This document shows, one piece after another, positions 16,690-25,515 of a DNA stretch of 46,800 bases. Positions within the stretch are counted from its first letter, which is position 1; each line of letters starts with the position of its first letter. The DNA is from Pontimonas sp964350865. Its GTDB lineage: Bacteria > Actinomycetota > Actinomycetes > Actinomycetales > Microbacteriaceae. Under the pieces are notes generated by a model. The model did no database searches. It was not told where the DNA came from and saw only the letters and a program-made list of their open reading frames with translations. The translations under genes and the position numbers were made by a program. The DNA lies in contig CAYGLJ010000006.1 in the NCBI GenBank assembly GCA_964350865.1, positions 1 through 46,800 on the forward strand, in the 5' to 3' direction.

Positions 16690-17496
16690 CTAACATCGGC
16701 CCGCAACGAGGGTTTCAGACTGACACCCCCGGTCAACCAAGACCGGGGTGACACTGAGGACCTCAACGACTCGCTCGCCCCCGGATCGCGTGATGGTACC
16801 GGGGAGACCGATAAAAGCACCGCCATCAAACCGATAGGACGCCTCATAGGTCACCTCGAGTCCGATCCGATAGTCCCCCGAGATTTCATAGACATGCGAG
16901 GTCGCACTCGGGCTGAACTGACGTGTGCCCCAGGAGGACCCGGGTGAGCCATCCACCCTCGTTGTCCCATCGCCAAAATTCCAGCTATAGGCAACGGGGG
17001 TGAATCGCACCTCAATCGGCCATCCCAGTAACTCGCCTGATTCGGTGGTCGCCGTGGCCGTCGAGAAGACATTGGTAGGGAGCAGTGGGAGGCTCCACCC
17101 CGCCGGTTCCTGGATAAACCCCGCGTCCCCAGGCGCGAACTGCGCCACGTCACTCAGTGATTGCGGTGGCGTGGGTTCTTCACGCTCCACCGCATCCCGG
17201 GAGGGCGAGGTTCCCTGGCAGAGGCCAGCGATCTTGATTTCACACTGCGCAGAGCCGAGCACCGGGTCTCTCGGCGGCGGGGGGCTCCAGGTTCCTCGGT
17301 ACCCACCTCCCTGACTCCCCGGGGTGACATATGTCCCCGACACGGTGACCCCCTCACTCGTCACCACCGCGCCGACACCTGAACACTGCCCACTCGTTCG
17401 CTCCGCATGAGTGCACTCACTCGCGAGGGCCGGGGTGATGGTGCCCACAGTGAGCGCAAGACCGAGACCCGCAGAGGCCAGCACTCTCAGAAACAC
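16690..17496 (-). CDS. secreted PKD-like domain protein
   Basis: About 268 aa from GTG 17496. It has a clear signal peptide (MFLRVLASAGLGLALTVGT..., cleavage near PALASE), then a Cys-containing, Pro/Gly-rich region. The C-terminal half has a PKD-like beta-sandwich signature: YSWNFGDGTTR, then TSHVYEISGDYRIGLEVTYEASYRF. Two cysteines near the end (RGCQ, AGRC) may form a disulfide. PKD domains usually mediate extracellular protein or surface contacts; no catalytic motif is seen. The start overlaps the lipoprotein 3' end, with a GGGGGG stretch 8 nt upstream as a plausible ribosome site, so the two are coupled. A GTG at 17514 is an alternative start. Confidence 0.75.
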   Translation of the reverse strand: MFLRVLASAGLGLALTVGTITPALASECTHAERTSGQCSGVGAVVTSEGVTVSGTYVTPGSQGGGYRGTWSPPPPRDPVLGSAQCEIKIAGLCQGTSPSRDAVEREEPTPPQSLSDVAQFAPGDAGFIQEPAGWSLPLLPTNVFSTATATTESGELLGWPIEVRFTPVAYSWNFGDGTTRVDGSPGSSWGTRQFSPSATSHVYEISGDYRIGLEVTYEASYRFDGGAFIGLPGTITRSGGERVVEVLSVTPVLVDRGCQSETLVAGRC

Positions 17497-18152
17497 GTGT
17501 ACACCCCCCACCACGGCTCGGAACTACTCAGCAGCAGGGAGTCCATAGTGGGGCCTTCGAACCAGAACACAACGGCCTGAGGTGATCCCCAGGACACCCG
17601 AGGGTCGTCCAAGAACTCTTCGATGGGCGCCCACTGCGAGGCATCGCCGTCAAAATCTTCATAGTCCGGATGCCACTGCCAGAGAGTCTCCGGAGGGTCG
17701 GGGCTCTCGGCGGGGGCGACAATGACTCCCGTGGTGTCGACGCAGGCGATAACCCCCACCTCCACCGTGTCAACCGGGGTGATGCGAGCGCTTTGGACGA
17801 GGAACTGAGACACCTCACTGGTTCCATGCGTGCGCAAACCTTCCCCCACGAAATAGGCAAAGCCCTCCTGCTCGACCGCCCACCACTCGGCGGACACCAG
17901 GGGCTTCATCTGCTGTGGATTCGCCCCGCCCTCACTGGTGATCTCATCGGAAAGCGCCACATAGCGAAGCACCGCCTCACTGGTGACCTCGGCTGCGTTG
18001 TCATAAAAATCCGCGGGCAGCCCGCCTGGGACGTGGCCCAAAAGAATGGCAGGCGGCGGGTCATCCACGCCAGGAAGAACAATCTCTTGCTCCAATGTTT
18101 GGCACCCTGTGAGCAGAAGAAAGGGAAGAGTGAGGATGACGAGAGGCTTCAT
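17487..18152 (-). CDS. lipoprotein of unknown function
   Basis: 221 aa with a lipoprotein signal: a short basic start (MKP), a hydrophobic stretch and the lipobox LLTGC (Cys at ~17). The mature part is acidic and rich in aromatic residues (YDNAAEVTSEAVLRYVAL, SAEWWAVEQEGFAYFVG, LWQWHPDYEDFDGD), with no enzyme motif I recognise. A stretch VEVGVIACVDTTGVIV followed by a variable loop suggests an NTF2-like or similar small fold, but this is weak. It is the first gene of a likely three-gene unit with the PKD-like protein and perhaps HtrA. The start is supported by TACACT at 18159-18164, 6 nt before the ATG, and no Shine-Dalgarno. Confidence 0.8.
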   Translation of the reverse strand: MKPLVILTLPFLLLTGCQTLEQEIVLPGVDDPPPAILLGHVPGGLPADFYDNAAEVTSEAVLRYVALSDEITSEGGANPQQMKPLVSAEWWAVEQEGFAYFVGEGLRTHGTSEVSQFLVQSARITPVDTVEVGVIACVDTTGVIVAPAESPDPPETLWQWHPDYEDFDGDASQWAPIEEFLDDPRVSWGSPQAVVFWFEGPTMDSLLLSSSEPWWGVYTCF

Positions 18153-18158
18153 CCTCGG

Positions 18159-18164
18159 AGTGTA
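18159..18164 (-). promoter_or_regulatory. leaderless promoter of the lipoprotein gene (-10)
   Basis: TACACT on the minus strand ends 6 nt before the ATG at 18152, the spacing expected when transcription starts at the start codon. Confidence 0.6.
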
Positions 18165-18206
18165 GGAAGAACGAGAAACACCCCGCAGATTTTCTCCACA
18201 GGCCTC

Positions 18207-19010
18207 TTAGAGCGGGGTTACTCCCAAGCGTCGAGCGCTCCCCATGGGGTTAGCTTCTCGCACTTCGTCGAGGAGTGCGCCCTCTAGCTGGCCATGAAGG
18301 ACGTGGGCGCTAACGCCAGCTGCGGCCACGACGCGACCGCGGGGGTCCACTATCTGTGAGAGTCCGACACCTGAAGGTTCCGGGTGGTCACTGGCGACCA
18401 CAAAAGTTTGGGTTTCAATAGCCCGAGCGACAAGCAGGGTCTCAAAATGGTGAGCTTTTGACTCCCCCGGCACCCACTGTGCGGGGGTCACGATGACATC
18501 AGCTCCAGCATCCACAAGACGCCTCGACACTTCGGGGAAGCGAAGGTCGTAGCAGGCCATCATGCCAACTTGAAGACCAGCGCAGGAGAACAGCTCCGGC
18601 TCACCCAGGGATCCTGGTCGAATCCAGGTGGACTCCATGGCGCCAAAGGCGTCATAAAGATGAATCTTCTCGGCGCGAGCAAGAATGCCCTGCGGCCCCA
18701 CCGCCACTTGCGTGTTGGCCGGTCGCTCATCTCCCGGCGTGCGCAGGAGCATCCCCGCGACGATGACAATCCCACCGTGGCTCTGGGAGAGAGCTCTCAG
18801 CCCCTGGACAAATTCTCCATCGGGACTCTCCGCGGAAGCAGCCCACTGATCGCCGAAGGCAGGCGTGAAGGCGTGGCTGTACTCGGGAAAGACCACCAGG
18901 CTGGAGCCAGCATCTGTGGCTTCTGCGACGAGGGAAGCCATGGCCTCCAGGTTCTGCGCAACACTGTCCCGCGGTGCGTACTGCACCACGGTGACGCGAA
19001 GGGTTGACAT
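18207..19010 (-). CDS. carbon-nitrogen hydrolase (nitrilase superfamily)
   Basis: 267 aa. The nitrilase-fold Glu-Lys-Cys triad is visible: Glu in VFPEYSHAF (~41), Lys in RAEKIHLYDAFG, Cys in MMACYDLRFPEVSR. A second conserved region is VTPAQWVPGESKAHHFETLLVARAIETQTFVVAS. It resembles omega-amidase/Nit-type amidohydrolases that clear deaminated glutathione or alpha-keto-acid amides, but the substrate cannot be fixed. The ATG at 19010 is preceded by TAGGCT (19017-19022) with a 6-nt gap, another leaderless arrangement. It is transcribed after the tRNA-fMet terminator. Confidence 0.88.
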   Translation of the reverse strand: MSTLRVTVVQYAPRDSVAQNLEAMASLVAEATDAGSSLVVFPEYSHAFTPAFGDQWAASAESPDGEFVQGLRALSQSHGGIVIVAGMLLRTPGDERPANTQVAVGPQGILARAEKIHLYDAFGAMESTWIRPGSLGEPELFSCAGLQVGMMACYDLRFPEVSRRLVDAGADVIVTPAQWVPGESKAHHFETLLVARAIETQTFVVASDHPEPSGVGLSQIVDPRGRVVAAAGVSAHVLHGQLEGALLDEVREANPMGSARRLGVTPL

Positions 19011-19016
19011 GGCTCA

Positions 19017-19022
19017 AGCCTA
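19017..19022 (-). promoter_or_regulatory. leaderless promoter of the nitrilase-family gene (-10)
   Basis: TAGGCT followed by TGAGCC and then ATG on the minus strand. The arrangement closely resembles the one before the ferritin-like gene (TAAGCT-TGAGCA-ATG). Confidence 0.6.
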
Positions 19023-19033
19023 AGCGGGAAACA

Positions 19034-19061
19034 CAAAGCCCCCTCGTGGGAGGGGGCTTTG
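19034..19061 (-). terminator. terminator after the initiator tRNA
   Basis: Perfect 12-bp inverted repeat (19034-19045 with 19050-19061), 4-nt loop, GC-rich stem followed on the minus strand by TGTTT. It lies 3 nt beyond the tRNA 3' CCA. Confidence 0.85.
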
Positions 19062-19064
19062 TCA

Positions 19065-19141
19065 TGGTTGCGGGGGCAGGATTTGAACCTACGACCTCTG
19101 GGTTATGAGCCCAGCGAGCTACCGAACTGCTCCACCCCGCG
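19065..19141 (-). tRNA. initiator tRNA-fMet (CAT)
   Basis: 77-nt cloverleaf with encoded CCA. The anticodon loop is CTCATAA, with the GGG/CCC pairs at the base of the anticodon stem. Base 1 is C facing A72 (unpaired end), together the hallmarks of initiator rather than elongator tRNA-Met. The T-loop is GGTTCAAATCC. Confidence 0.95.
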
Positions 19142-19151
19142 GCGAAGCCCC

Positions 19152-19181
19152 ATGGTAACACGCTTAGACCCTGGCTGTCCT
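19152..19181 (-). promoter_or_regulatory. promoter of tRNA-fMet
   Basis: -10 box TACCAT at 19152-19157, and a -35-like AGGACA at 19176-19181 with an 18-bp spacer, just upstream of the tRNA 5' end. It overlaps only the short gap after the UPF0182 gene. Confidence 0.5.
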
Positions 19182-19182
19182 C

Positions 19183-22104
19183 CTACTGGTCGCTGAGCAC
19201 CAGGGCGCGACCGAGAGCATCGGTCAGTCTCTGGTCAGCCTCAGCCGCCGCGACGAGGTCATTAGCCCGGTAGGCAGCTTCGCGATCACTCAATGCCTGG
19301 CGGGCATCAGCAAGCGCGGCCTGCAGCTCCGTGGAGATCACAATGCCGGTGCCGGTATCGCTGTCAGCACCTGCGTCCGCATCCGTGTCGGGAGCGGGGG
19401 CAGGAGCCGGAGTCGCAGTGTCCTCAGGGACATCAACGGTGCCAGGGGCTCCATCGGAGTCACCCGCGTCAGCGCCAGAATCACCTCCGAAGAGGGCATC
19501 CAAAGCCTGATCCAGAGTGTCCTCGAAGGCGATCTTCTCACCGAAGGACACCAGAATCTTCCGCAACAGCGGGTAAGAAGTGTCACCGGTAGAGCGGACG
19601 TAGACGGGCTGGACATAGAGCAAACCGTTACCGACGGGCAGGGTCAGCAAGTTCCCCGAGATGACCTCGGTTTGTCCCTGACGCAGAAGGTTCAACTGCT
19701 GACCGACGTTGGCGTCAGAGTCAAACTGTGCCTGCACTTGGCCAGGCCCTGGAACGGTGGTCTGCTTGGGCAGACGCAAGAGCGTCAGCTTCCCGTAGTC
19801 ATCTCCGTAATCCGAGTTTGCTGCCAGGTAGCCATAGAGAACGTTTCTCGACGCCTCACCGGTTGCTCGGGGGATGAATGTGGAATACAGGGAGAAAGCG
19901 GGGCTCTCCGTGCCGGGAACCTGCATTGTCAGGTAGTAGGCGGGCTGAAGCCTCGGGGCTGCAGGGTTCGAGATGGGGTCGTTGGGGGTAACCCACTCGT
20001 CCTCACTGGAGTAGAACGTTCCCGAATCGGTCACGTGGTATGCCCCCAGAATGTTGCGCTGAACCTTGAACAGGTCAGAGGGGTAGCGCACGTGATCGAG
20101 CAGCTGCTCAGTCATCTCGGACTGATCCTTCAGGCTGGCGGGGAACACGCGATTCCAGGCAGTCAAGAGAGGATCTTCCGAATCCCATGCGTAAAGGGTG
20201 ACCTCACCGGAGTAAGCATCCACGGTGGCTTTGACGGAGTTGCGCATGTAGTTCACGGTGTCAAAAGCCAACTGAGGAGTCGGGCGATAGGTGTCGGCAA
20301 TAGCCTCCGACACCTGAACCTGAGTGGAGTAGGGGTAATCCGCACTGGTCGTGTAACCATCCACAATCCAGACCAGTCGACCATCGACCACTGCGGGGTA
20401 GGGGTCGTTGTCCAAAGTGAGGTAGGGAGCAACCTTGCCCACACGGGTAGCGGGGTGGCGGTCGTAGAGAATCTGGGAGTCGCTCGTGATTGCATCCGAG
20501 AGGATGATCTGCTCCGACTGGAACTTCAGCGCATACAACAGCTGCTTGAAGAGGTTGTCGAGTTCTGGACCTCCATCACCACTGAAGGTGTAGGTGGCGT
20601 TGTTCTCGTTACCTTCGCCGCCAGAGGGGAAGTCAAGCTCCAGCGGAGTGGAGCCCTCAGGACCACCCACAATCGAGTACTCCGGCGAGTTTTCTCCGAA
20701 GTAAATGCGGGGCTCGTATTCACCGAGCACTTCGGAGACTGGAATTCCAGACTCGATGAATCGTGGCTGACCGTCTTCGGTGCGCTGGTTTCCATACGCT
20801 GCCACCAAGCCGTACCCGTGGGTGTAGACGATGGTGTTGTTGTACCAGGACTGTGAGTTCAAACCATCGAGGTTGATTTCTCGAACGGCCAGGACGGTGT
20901 CGGTTCGCTCACCATTGACGTCATAGCGACCCACGTCCAAGTAGGTGGGGAAGCGGTAGTACTGACGGAACTGCTCAAGCTGCGCGAAAGCATCCGTCAC
21001 CAACGCGGGGTCAATGATGCGGATGTTGGCGGTGGTCTCGGCATCAGCACGGAGCGCTCCAGCAGAGGTGTCCGTGGAGGCCTCGTAGTTAATTTCTACG
21101 ATGTCCGAGACACCATAAGCATCTCTGGTGGCCTCGATGTTGCGCTCAATGAACTCCGCCTCCAGGGTCCTCGCACTTGGGTCAACCTGGAATCGCTGAA
21201 TCAAGCTCGGGTAGGCGAGGCCGAGAACCAGGCCAGAGACGATGTAGAGCGCGGTCCCCACGACGGCAAGACGCCAGCGACCGATGATCGCGGTGACGAG
21301 GAACAGCAGGGCTACGAGAACGGCGATGCCGGCCATGATGGCGCGCGCTGGAATCGTGGCATTGACCTCGGTGTACCCGGCTCCAAAGGCCAAAAAGCCT
21401 GAGCTCGCGGTGACGAGCGCCTCATACTGCTGCAGCCAAAGGTTGACACCCTGCGCGGCAAAGTAGAGGACACCAATAATGGACAGCTGAACGCGCATGG
21501 TGCGAGAGATTCGAACCTCGCGGCCACTCACCGAGATAGACCCGTAGAGGAACCCGGTTGCTGCAGCGCCCAGAGCCGAGAGCACGAGGATCGTCGACAC
21601 ATAGGAGATCACGCTGGAGTAGACGGGCAATTCAAAGATGTAGAAACCGACATCGAGTCCAAATTCTGGATCCACTGTGCCGAAGGGTTCGCGGTTCATC
21701 CACAACAGGAACTGCGGCCAAGTGTTGGCAGAGCCCAAGCCCGAGAAGAGGGCCAACAGCGCTGGGATTCCCAGCATTGCTACTCGACGAATGGGATCAA
21801 TGATTTGGCGATACCGGTCGAGCTCGTTGGAGAGCTTCGCGTAGACCGGGCGGAATCGAAACGCCAGGGAAATGCTCAACCAGACCGGCAAGAACATCGT
21901 GATGAACCCGATCAGGAACATCGCCACGGAACCACCCCACGTGGTGAGAAGCACCTCTAGATATCCCACCTGGTCAAACCACAACACCTCGGTGTAGAGG
22001 GAGGAAAACAGGAAGAATCCCCCAAGAACCACTGCCAACACTGCGACGGTGATGATGAGGGGAAGTCTGCGACGATCAAACAGTTGCGGTGCGGCTTGAG
22101 ACAC
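19183..22104 (-). CDS. UPF0182 family membrane protein
   Basis: 973 aa, the typical size for this large actinobacterial family (COG1615; Rv3193c in M. tuberculosis). About seven membrane segments occupy residues ~15-310, followed by a big extracytoplasmic domain (e.g. RYYRFPTYLDVGRYDVNGERTDTVLAVREI, WYNNTIVYTHGYGLVAAYGN, PRIYFGE, YLTLDNDPYPAVVDGRLVWIVDGYT). An acidic Pro/Ala/Asp linker near 880-920 precedes a C-terminal helix (LQAALADARQALSDREAAY). The function is unknown; the C-terminal domain is a candidate for binding envelope partners. GTG start with AAGGAGAG upstream. It follows ylbL by 63 nt and could be co-transcribed. Confidence 0.92.
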   Translation of the reverse strand: MSQAAPQLFDRRRLPLIITVAVLAVVLGGFFLFSSLYTEVLWFDQVGYLEVLLTTWGGSVAMFLIGFITMFLPVWLSISLAFRFRPVYAKLSNELDRYRQIIDPIRRVAMLGIPALLALFSGLGSANTWPQFLLWMNREPFGTVDPEFGLDVGFYIFELPVYSSVISYVSTILVLSALGAAATGFLYGSISVSGREVRISRTMRVQLSIIGVLYFAAQGVNLWLQQYEALVTASSGFLAFGAGYTEVNATIPARAIMAGIAVLVALLFLVTAIIGRWRLAVVGTALYIVSGLVLGLAYPSLIQRFQVDPSARTLEAEFIERNIEATRDAYGVSDIVEINYEASTDTSAGALRADAETTANIRIIDPALVTDAFAQLEQFRQYYRFPTYLDVGRYDVNGERTDTVLAVREINLDGLNSQSWYNNTIVYTHGYGLVAAYGNQRTEDGQPRFIESGIPVSEVLGEYEPRIYFGENSPEYSIVGGPEGSTPLELDFPSGGEGNENNATYTFSGDGGPELDNLFKQLLYALKFQSEQIILSDAITSDSQILYDRHPATRVGKVAPYLTLDNDPYPAVVDGRLVWIVDGYTTSADYPYSTQVQVSEAIADTYRPTPQLAFDTVNYMRNSVKATVDAYSGEVTLYAWDSEDPLLTAWNRVFPASLKDQSEMTEQLLDHVRYPSDLFKVQRNILGAYHVTDSGTFYSSEDEWVTPNDPISNPAAPRLQPAYYLTMQVPGTESPAFSLYSTFIPRATGEASRNVLYGYLAANSDYGDDYGKLTLLRLPKQTTVPGPGQVQAQFDSDANVGQQLNLLRQGQTEVISGNLLTLPVGNGLLYVQPVYVRSTGDTSYPLLRKILVSFGEKIAFEDTLDQALDALFGGDSGADAGDSDGAPGTVDVPEDTATPAPAPAPDTDADAGADSDTGTGIVISTELQAALADARQALSDREAAYRANDLVAAAEADQRLTDALGRALVLSDQ

Positions 22105-22167
22105 GAGTGAGTTCTCTCCTTGGCGGGATCAGGGTCTTCAGTCTACAAAGAGTCGCTGAGGGATTGC

Positions 22168-23268
22168 CTAGGACCCGGCACAGCGAGGAACCTCGGCGCC
22201 CGCCTGGATACTCTCCAGCGCATCGAGAGCGTCGTCCAGCGTCGCTACCGGTATCACCCGAAGTCCATCCGGGATGTGGCCGAGGACGTCAGGGCAATTA
22301 TCGGCAGGGGCCAAGAACCAGGTCGCGCCGTCATCCAGCGCACCGTGCATCTTGTGACGAATTCCACCGATCGGCCCGACAGCCCCCTGGGCGTCGATAG
22401 TTCCCGTACCCGCAATGACCTGACCCTCGGTGATGTCCTCGACGGTCAGCTTCTCGACAATGCCCAGCGCAAACATGAGTCCCGCGCTCGGTCCGCCGAC
22501 ATTCTCCAGCGCGATATCGACCTCGAGGGGGAAATCGTAGGTGCCTGAGACGAGAATCCCGACCATCGGAACTCGCTCCTGACCCTCGGACATGCGCGGA
22601 AGCACCTGCACGTCGACCGGGGATCCCTCACGCTCGACAGTGATGGTCATCGGTGTGATCACACCCGAGTCCGCAATCATCTCCCGAAAATTGCTCACCG
22701 TGTCCACGCTCATGCCGTTGGCTTGGAGGATGACATCGCCCGGGAGGAGAACGCCTTCGCTGGGTCCACCCTCGAGGGCCTGAGAAACCACCATGCGACT
22801 GGTGTAGGCGATGCCCAGGTAGTCCAGTGCGGCAGCCACCGCCTCCTGTTGGGAATTCTCCATCTCGATGGCGGCCGCTTCCCGATTCTGCTCCAGAGAA
22901 ATTCCGGGTGGATACGCGACATCGACAGGAATCACGGTGCGGGTGGGGTCAAACCAGCCCTGGAGGACATCGAACCATCCGGGCAAACTCTCCGGGTTTC
23001 CCGACCTGGTCACCGTGGTCAACAGAAGAGATCCCGAGGTGTCGTAGGTGTCCTCCCCTGAAATCAGGATGAGCTCCATCTCCTCATCGCCGACAGTGAC
23101 TGACCCCAGCGTGTTGTAGGTGGGACCAGGGTTATCGATCACATAGGGAGCAGGAAAGAAAGACAAACCGATCACGATGGCCCCGGTGAAGATAAGCATC
23201 AGCCATCCTGCGAGGCGGGAGCGTCGTTGAACCTGATCCGATGGATCATCGGTTTCATAAATGGCCAC
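22168..23268 (-). CDS. YlbL-like Lon/PDZ protease
   Basis: 366 aa. One N-terminal membrane anchor (~20-42), a PDZ domain around 155-225 (VLLPGDVILQANGMSVDTVSNFRE) and a C-terminal Lon-type S16 peptidase domain. The catalytic Ser is in GGPSAGLMFALG and the Lys is in GGIRHKMHGALDDGATWFLAP. These proteins (Rv3194c, Bacillus YlbL) process extracytoplasmic or membrane substrates; the targets here are unknown. GTG start at 23268 with GGGGAG upstream. It is divergent from the DUF2342 gene and neighbours UPF0182, the same order as in mycobacteria, which suggests a functional tie. Confidence 0.9.
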   Translation of the reverse strand: MAIYETDDPSDQVQRRSRLAGWLMLIFTGAIVIGLSFFPAPYVIDNPGPTYNTLGSVTVGDEEMELILISGEDTYDTSGSLLLTTVTRSGNPESLPGWFDVLQGWFDPTRTVIPVDVAYPPGISLEQNREAAAIEMENSQQEAVAAALDYLGIAYTSRMVVSQALEGGPSEGVLLPGDVILQANGMSVDTVSNFREMIADSGVITPMTITVEREGSPVDVQVLPRMSEGQERVPMVGILVSGTYDFPLEVDIALENVGGPSAGLMFALGIVEKLTVEDITEGQVIAGTGTIDAQGAVGPIGGIRHKMHGALDDGATWFLAPADNCPDVLGHIPDGLRVIPVATLDDALDALESIQAGAEVPRCAGS

Positions 23269-23363
23269 TCATGACTCCCCGCTTGACGAACCGGGTCAGC
23301 ATAGCCACGCAAACCGGGAACAAGCCGTTAGCGAAATCAAAGACTCCTGCGCGGTCACCCTTG

Positions 23364-23369
23364 TACCGT
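23364..23369 (+). promoter_or_regulatory. leaderless promoter of the DUF2342 gene (-10)
   Basis: TACCGT followed by 6 nt and the ATG at 23376; no Shine-Dalgarno is visible. Confidence 0.55.
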
Positions 23370-23375
23370 GGTGTC

Positions 23376-24719
23376 ATGTCCGAGGATCACGGCGACGACC
23401 CCCGCTTTGGCGACGAAGAGTGGATGAAGGACGCCTTCCGCAAATTCTTGAGCGGCGACGAGTCCTTCAACCCGGAAGAGCTCATGAAAGCTGCGGGAAT
23501 CAACGTGTCGCCGGAAGAACTACAGAAGATGATGATGCAGCTGGGCACCTCTTTTGCTCCCGGCGGCGGGCTCAAACCACAGGCCTCGAGGGATCATGCC
23601 GTCTCGGTAGCCGGTGAAGGCGCACTCCCCTTGGACCCCGCAACCCGCCAAGCTTTGAGTCAAGCCGCCGGGGTTGCCGGCCTGTGGCTCACCGATGTGA
23701 CCGCCATCTCCGATCTTCCCGAGACGCCGGTCATTGGCACCCGCGCTGAATGGGCCAGGGTGACCCTTCCCGTGTGGGAAGAGATTGCCGATCCGGTCGC
23801 TACCGCCATCCCGCGCGCCATCTCCCACATGATGGCCAGCCAAGCACCGGAGGACATGCAGGGTCTCATCGGAGGAATGAGTGGCCCGATGGAACAAGTC
23901 TCCAAGAGCCTGTTCACGATGCAGCTCGCCGGAGCGGTGGGGAAACTCTCCGGAGAGGTCCTCTCCGGAGGCGATATCGGTATTCCTCTGGTGAGCGGCA
24001 GCGACGAATACGATGTCAAAGCATTTCTGCTGGCCCAGAACATCCGAGAGTTTTCCCGGGACCTCGATGTCCCCCAAGAAGAAGCCGACATTTATCTCGC
24101 CACCCGAGAGATCGCGCACGCCAGGCTTTTCCGCCACGCAAAATGGCTTCGCCTTCACATGATGAGTGCCATCCGGGATTTCGCCGGCGGCATCAGTATC
24201 GACCTTTCCCGCGTCATGGAGCTTGCCGAAGACTTTGACCCCACGAACGCTGAGGCAATGAAGGAGCTGCTGACCACGGGTGCGCTACTCCCCGAGCGCA
24301 CGGAAGAACAAAACAGAGCCTTGGAGCGCCTCGAAGGAATGCTGGCCTTGATTGAGGGATGGGTGGATCACGTCACCGGACTTGCCACAGCCCGCCTGCC
24401 GAAATCCGATGCGCTCGGAGAAGCGATCCGTCGTCGTCGCGCAAGCGGTGGACCCGCGGAGCACGCGTTCTCCACCCTCGTCGGGTTGGAGCTTCGTCCC
24501 CGTAAACTCCGCGAGGCCAGTGCGCTGTGGGCAGAGATCTACCGCGAGCTCGGCCCCGAAGCGCGAGATGAGCTCTGGCGCCACCCCGACACGCTTCCCC
24601 ACCTCGATGATCTCGATGACCCGGCGGGCTTCCTTCAGCGGATTGCTCACCCTCCCGCCGATGACGACTTTGACCAAGCACTGCGGGACCTGCTGGATGG
24701 AGAATCTCCCGACTCCTAG
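23376..24719 (+). CDS. DUF2342 (zinc-metalloprotease-like) protein
   Basis: 447 aa, the actinobacterial DUF2342 family (Rv3195-like). The N-terminal ~85 residues are acidic and flexible, with LMKAAGINVSPEELQKMMMQLG. The conserved core follows: WEEIADPVATAIPRAI, GPMEQVSKSLFTMQLAGAVGKLSGEVLSGGDIGIPL, then ATREIAHARLFRHAKWLRLHMMSAIRDFAGGISID, VMELAEDFDP, and ALIEGWVDHVTG with LEALRPRKLREASALW-like regions. Databases often call the family a zinc-dependent metalloprotease, yet the canonical HExxH is not seen (the site reads REIAH), so the catalytic claim is unproven. The start at 23376 is chosen by family N-terminus and promoter spacing; the in-frame upstream extension has no similarity. Confidence 0.85.
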   Translation: MSEDHGDDPRFGDEEWMKDAFRKFLSGDESFNPEELMKAAGINVSPEELQKMMMQLGTSFAPGGGLKPQASRDHAVSVAGEGALPLDPATRQALSQAAGVAGLWLTDVTAISDLPETPVIGTRAEWARVTLPVWEEIADPVATAIPRAISHMMASQAPEDMQGLIGGMSGPMEQVSKSLFTMQLAGAVGKLSGEVLSGGDIGIPLVSGSDEYDVKAFLLAQNIREFSRDLDVPQEEADIYLATREIAHARLFRHAKWLRLHMMSAIRDFAGGISIDLSRVMELAEDFDPTNAEAMKELLTTGALLPERTEEQNRALERLEGMLALIEGWVDHVTGLATARLPKSDALGEAIRRRRASGGPAEHAFSTLVGLELRPRKLREASALWAEIYRELGPEARDELWRHPDTLPHLDDLDDPAGFLQRIAHPPADDDFDQALRDLLDGESPDS

Positions 24720-24768
24720 CTGTGGATAAATTTCCCGCCGACGGGCAGGTTTCCGTCACCATGGCGGA

Positions 24769-25515
24769 ATGTCACGTCTCCTCCATCTCGACCCCTCCCT
24801 GCCCGTGGTGTGGCGCTCTCCCGAAGGTCTCCAAATTGGTGTGGATCCACCGATCGCGCTGATCGATTCGATTGACCAGCGCTACCTTCCGGTACTCGCA
24901 GCTCTTCACCGCGGCATCAGTGAGGAGGGCTACGACGCGATTGCCTCTCACGAGGGCCTCACCCCTGAGGAGACCGATCTATTCCTCGACGAACTGTCAG
25001 GCGCGCTCACCCCACGAACCCCGGACGCGCTCCCCCGGCTCAGCATCACAGGATCCACCACTCACGTTGCCTCTTTTGCCCGCGTACTTCGGGACGTGGG
25101 CTTTAGGGAAGAAGACCCTCCTGACGAAGCGCTGTTGGTTTCCGCCTTCGTCATGTCAGCCTCCGCATATCGCCCCTGGATTGCTACCGATATCCCTCAC
25201 ACTCCGGTCATCATGAGTGATCAGTCGATCACCATTGGCCCTCGCGTAACCCCCGGGGTGGGCCCGTGCCTCCACTGCGTCTGGGAGAACCATGCTGCGC
25301 GAGAGCCAGCACTCGTTGCTCTAGCAACCCAGCTCTCGACACTCTCCGCTGTGACAGATACCCCGTCGTGGCATGCCGTGGCGGCCTGGCACACACGGGA
25401 TCTCCTGCGCGCAGGTGAGACAGGGCTCACCTATCGGATTGATCGGTACACCCAAAAAGTCCAGACCTACCACGAGGAGCCCTCGAGCTCCTGTCTGTGT
25501 CGCTCGCTCGGTTAG
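24769..25515 (+). CDS. TOMM cyclodehydratase-like protein
   Basis: 248 aa. Its strongest feature is VTPGVGPCLHCVWENHAAREPALVALATQLS (~160-190), the PCLxC...P motif typical of the leader-peptide-binding/ThiF-like domain of azole-forming cyclodehydratases in thiazole/oxazole-modified peptide pathways. C167, C170, C242 and C244 could bind zinc. The E1-like ATP site and a YcaO partner are not visible. The position matches Rv3196 of M. tuberculosis, between DUF2342 and UvrD2, so this is a conserved housekeeping relative rather than a peptide-modification cluster. It starts 49 nt after DUF2342; CACCAT lies 6 nt before the ATG. The 3' end overlaps the helicase gene by 4 nt (convergent). Confidence 0.75.
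   Translation: MSRLLHLDPSLPVVWRSPEGLQIGVDPPIALIDSIDQRYLPVLAALHRGISEEGYDAIASHEGLTPEETDLFLDELSGALTPRTPDALPRLSITGSTTHVASFARVLRDVGFREEDPPDEALLVSAFVMSASAYRPWIATDIPHTPVIMSDQSITIGPRVTPGVGPCLHCVWENHAAREPALVALATQLSTLSAVTDTPSWHAVAAWHTRDLLRAGETGLTYRIDRYTQKVQTYHEEPSSSCLCRSLG

Noticed and set aside
19672..20856. 394-codon open frame on the plus strand
   Set aside because: Fully antisense to the UPF0182 gene, whose family match is strong; the translation is low-complexity shadow with no domain.
24769..25515. Ribosomally made, azole-modified peptide cluster
   Set aside because: No YcaO, dehydrogenase, transporter or precursor ORF around; the same gene stands in this position in mycobacteria.
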